In this document: positions 61,317 to 64,000 of the stretch, one piece after another
Layout: the number at the start of each line of letters is the position of its first letter
Position numbering within the stretch: the first letter of the stretch is position 1
Assembly (NCBI GenBank): GCA_002256935.1
Contig: NCGL01000003.1
Coordinates: 31,358 to 95,357, forward strand
Source of the DNA: Bdellovibrio sp. 28-41-41
GTDB taxonomy: Bacteria; Bdellovibrionota; Bdellovibrionia; Bdellovibrionales; Bdellovibrionaceae
DNA: 64,000 nucleotides
Direction of reading: 5' to 3'
The notes under the pieces: model-generated
What the model was told of the DNA's origin: nothing
Databases searched by the model: none
What the model saw: only the letters and a program-made list of their open reading frames with translations
Position numbers and translations under genes: made by a program

Positions 61317-63965
61317 ATGCGATCGAAGTCATTTTTTTTATTTCCGTTATTTTTTATCTTAGGACTTGCACTAGTTCAGTGCTCAACGTCACAAACGACA
61401 GATTCGACTCAAAATAATAAAATTGCACCGTCGTCTAACTTAACTCGTACCGAAGCGGAAACTCGATCAAAACTGATTTCTAAAACTCACTACAATTTAA
61501 AATTTAATTTAGAATCCGCCGACACATTCTATACAGCAACGGCAGAAATTCATTTCACATTAAGCGCGCAGACGGAAACATTTCTAGATTTCAAATCGGC
61601 CGAGATTCTATCTTACACAATCAATGGCCAAACAAAACCGGCAGTTTATGAAAACTACCGCGTTCAATTGGCTAAAGATGACTTACGCAAAGGTGAAAAC
61701 ACGGTCGCAATTAACTTCAAACAAAACTACTCAAAAAATGGCCGCGGTATCTATCGCTTTCAAGACTCTGAAGACAGCAAAGTTTATATTTGGACTAAAC
61801 TTGAGCCATTCGATGCCAACCACGTATTCCCATGTTTTGACCAACCTGACCTGAAAGCCACATTTGCTGCCGAAGTAACGGCACCTAAAGAATGGAAAGT
61901 CGTTTTCGCGACATTGCCGACAAAACAATCAGCAACGGACGGAAACAAAACTCAGTGGACATTCCCTGATTCGCCAATCATGAGCACATACTTGTTTTCT
62001 TTGCACGCCGGTCAATACGAAGTATGGAATGATAAATATAAAAGCGTTCCGCTTCGTTTATTCGCGCGCGCTTCATTGAAAAAATATGTGGATGCGGCTT
62101 ACTGGTTTTCAATCACTAAAAAAGGTTTTGGTTATTACGAAAAAGAATTCGCGTATCCGTATCCTTTTAAAAAATATGACCAGCTGCTCGTGCCTGAGTT
62201 CAGCTCTGGCGGGATGGAAAATGTAGCAGCCGTAAATTACAACGAACGCTTCATTCAACGTGGCCCTGCTAGCCGCGAAGAAAAAGAAAACCTAGCTAAC
62301 ATATTGTTGCACGAAATGGCTCACATGTGGTTCGGTGACCTTGTCACTAATAAGTGGTGGGATGAACTTTGGCTAAATGAAAGCTTTGCCACATTTATGG
62401 CGTTCAATGCGGTTTCTAAAGCCACCGAATTCAAAGATTCATGGATGTCCTTCCAACGTCGCGGTAAACTAACGGCGTACATTGAAGATCAATACCCAAC
62501 GACTCATCCAATCAGCACAGAAGTTCCTGATATCAATGCGACATTCAATCACTTTGACGCCATCACATACAGCAAAGGCGCATCGAGCTTGCGTCAGCTA
62601 TCGTATTACCTAGGCGAAGATAACTTCAGAAAAGGCGTACAACGTTACTTTAAAGAACACGCCTACACCAATACAACGCTCACTCAGTTTATCGGCGCTT
62701 TAGAAAAAGCATCAGAAACTAATTTACGCACCTGGAGTATCGCATGGCTTCGTAATGCAGGACTAGACACTTTGAAAGTCACTCCGGAATGCCAGCAAGG
62801 AAAATTGAGTAATTTAAAATTTGAATTAATTCCTCCAGTAAATGGCGATCGTCCGCGCCCACATCGCATTCCAATCACTCTATACACTACAGAGGGCAAG
62901 AACGTAAAAGCGTGGCCAATCGATGATTGGAAAACAGATGGCAGCAATGAAACTCGCGCGATCACAAAATCACTTCCGTGCCCTGAATTTATTCTGCCAA
63001 ATGGCACCGACGTTGCTTATATCAAAATGTTGATGACTGTGGACCACATCAAATGGGCCGAAAAAAATCTGCATCTGATCTCAAACGCTCAAGCCCGCGG
63101 CGTATTCTGGAATCAAGCCTACCTAAATTTACGTGACGGCAGTGTTAAAATTGATGACTTCGTAAAAATGTATTTTGCTCAATATGAAAAAGAACAACAC
63201 ACGGCTATTGTTCAACAATTTTTCACCTACTGGACAGCCATCTCTATGTATGCACCGAACAGAACAAATATCGAAGTCACAATTCGCAACACCATTCTAG
63301 ATCAAATCGAAAAAGGTTTTTGGGAACAAACCACAAAAGCCAGCGATCCTCTTTGGAAAAAAACACTGCTAAGCAGCTGGGCCCGACGTGTGGAAACTGA
63401 AGCGTCACAACATAAACTGGCCGATTTGTTAGATGGGACCTTAGATGTTAAACCCCTTGAAATTGATCAAGATACGCGTTGGATCTTGTTGCAGCGTCTA
63501 TCAGCAATGGGCTACCCAAACATTGAAGAACGGTTATTCGCTGAAAAAGCCAAGGACACGACAGAAAACGGTTTCAAGGCCTACCTAGCGGCCGAAGCCG
63601 CTAAGCCATCTCTACAAGCTAAAACGAAATGGTTAGAAGAAATGAATCGCCCAGATGCCAACTGGAGCTTAGCAAGAAAACAAAGTATTCTTTTCTCGAT
63701 GTTCCCAAGCACACCAAAACAAAATCAACTCCGCGGTGAATTCCGTGACCAGTTCTACAAAACCATGTCGACGCTGAACAAACGCAACGAAGATGTTTCG
63801 TACAATAAGTCGTACGCGAACCTAGCTCCAATGGGATGCGAAAGTAATTTAATCCAAGAACTAGATAACTACATCAACAGTCAAGACTGGAATGTAGTAA
63901 CTAAAAAAGTATTGGTGATCCAAAACGCAGAAAACAAAATCTGCGCAAAAGTTCAATCAAGATAA
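61317..63965 (+). CDS. Aminopeptidase N (M1), predicted lipoprotein
   Basis: 882 aa. Signal peptide ending GLALVQC suggests a lipoprotein. The exopeptidase motif SSGGMENVAAVNYNER and the zinc motif HEMAHMWFGDLV followed 18 residues later by the Glu in WLNESFATF are intact. A Tyr (HFDAITYSKGASSLRQL) completes the active site. The C-terminal ERAP1-like helical domain is present from about 530. It removes N-terminal residues from peptides in the periplasm or at the cell surface. Strong GGGGGATCG upstream. Confidence 0.95.
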   Translation: MRSKSFFLFPLFFILGLALVQCSTSQTTDSTQNNKIAPSSNLTRTEAETRSKLISKTHYNLKFNLESADTFYTATAEIHFTLSAQTETFLDFKSAEILSYTINGQTKPAVYENYRVQLAKDDLRKGENTVAINFKQNYSKNGRGIYRFQDSEDSKVYIWTKLEPFDANHVFPCFDQPDLKATFAAEVTAPKEWKVVFATLPTKQSATDGNKTQWTFPDSPIMSTYLFSLHAGQYEVWNDKYKSVPLRLFARASLKKYVDAAYWFSITKKGFGYYEKEFAYPYPFKKYDQLLVPEFSSGGMENVAAVNYNERFIQRGPASREEKENLANILLHEMAHMWFGDLVTNKWWDELWLNESFATFMAFNAVSKATEFKDSWMSFQRRGKLTAYIEDQYPTTHPISTEVPDINATFNHFDAITYSKGASSLRQLSYYLGEDNFRKGVQRYFKEHAYTNTTLTQFIGALEKASETNLRTWSIAWLRNAGLDTLKVTPECQQGKLSNLKFELIPPVNGDRPRPHRIPITLYTTEGKNVKAWPIDDWKTDGSNETRAITKSLPCPEFILPNGTDVAYIKMLMTVDHIKWAEKNLHLISNAQARGVFWNQAYLNLRDGSVKIDDFVKMYFAQYEKEQHTAIVQQFFTYWTAISMYAPNRTNIEVTIRNTILDQIEKGFWEQTTKASDPLWKKTLLSSWARRVETEASQHKLADLLDGTLDVKPLEIDQDTRWILLQRLSAMGYPNIEERLFAEKAKDTTENGFKAYLAAEAAKPSLQAKTKWLEEMNRPDANWSLARKQSILFSMFPSTPKQNQLRGEFRDQFYKTMSTLNKRNEDVSYNKSYANLAPMGCESNLIQELDNYINSQDWNVVTKKVLVIQNAENKICAKVQSR

Positions 63966-63968
63966 AAA

Positions 63969-64000
63969 ATGGAAGCCACAGAAAAATTCTTCAAATGCCC
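63969..64000 (+). CDS. Start of a gene cut by the window end (uncertain)
   Basis: An ATG at 63969, 4 bases after the aminopeptidase stop, opens a frame (MEATEKFFKC) that runs to the last base. There is no clear ribosome site. Too short to judge. Confidence 0.2.
   Translation, partial: MEATEKFFKC

Noticed and set aside
1..64000. CRISPR arrays, tRNA and rRNA genes
   Set aside because: I saw no regularly spaced direct repeats of CRISPR type and no tRNA or rRNA signature anywhere in the window.

Overview
The window most likely comes from a free-living or predatory member of the Bdellovibrionota, or a close relative. The evidence is a TIGR02147-type regulator, many secreted small proteins and proteases with MKK-type signal peptides, an AT-leaning composition, frequent 4-bp ATGA gene overlaps, and two-component cascades with PAS sensors. 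This is inference from gene content; there is no rRNA gene in the window to confirm it.

Layout. 1-2.9 kb: a small integrative module (nested hairpin, ribbon-helix-helix-like protein with an inverted pair of consensus DnaA boxes at its end, excisionase-like HTH protein, tyrosine recombinase, terminator) followed by a HEPN-MNT pair. 2.9-6.3 kb: secreted metalloprotease, TIGR02147 regulator and a pseudouridine synthase. 6.6-33.7 kb: a stress/low-energy island holding a flavodoxin, double USP, phosphoribosyltransferase, BON protein, two related P-loop proteins, Zn alcohol dehydrogenase, Cu ATPase, MacAB-like exporter, PfkB kinase, K+-channel-like protein, CoA-transferase, four CBS proteins, eRF1-like protein and D-lactate dehydrogenase. 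It ends with a four-gene NtrC-RR/HK/RR/HK operon. 33.7-42.1 kb: hemolysin-III-like protein, CLC transporter, MFS transporter and a second MacAB-TolC-like operon. 42.2-46.3 kb: a decayed cluster (FAD oxidase and DUF2805 pseudogenes, ABC1 kinase, membrane protein, DCC-family protein, possible DUF2256 remnant) with a GbsR-type regulator. 46.3-47.7 kb: a decayed chemotaxis group. 48.2-64 kb: mostly ordinary genes (RluA, LysR, SUKH, PilZ, U32 peptidase, chorismate mutase, PurT, secreted enzymes, lipoprotein aminopeptidase N).

How it works together. The main result is that almost every operon in the 6.6-30 kb island has a correctly oriented sigma-54-type promoter (GG-N10-GC, usually TGGCAY-N5-TTGCW) a short distance before its first gene. 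Several of the divergent promoter regions also carry a dyad, GACA-N3-TGTC, that fits the binding site of an enhancer-binding protein. The NtrC-family activator and its PAS kinase at the end of the island, which has the same elements in front of it, are the natural candidates for control. I read the island as one sigma-54 regulon for stress or energy limitation. In other proteobacteria similar gene sets (Usp, CBS, PRTase, PfkB, P-type ATPase, MBL nuclease) sit under oxygen- or dormancy-linked control.

The window is also rich in recent gene decay: P-type ATPase, MBL nuclease, YiiX, FAD oxidase, DUF2805, CheW, response regulator and porin remnants. A second regulatory discovery is a pair of near-identical 38-bp palindromes at the start codons of the DCC-family gene and of the GbsR-type regulator.
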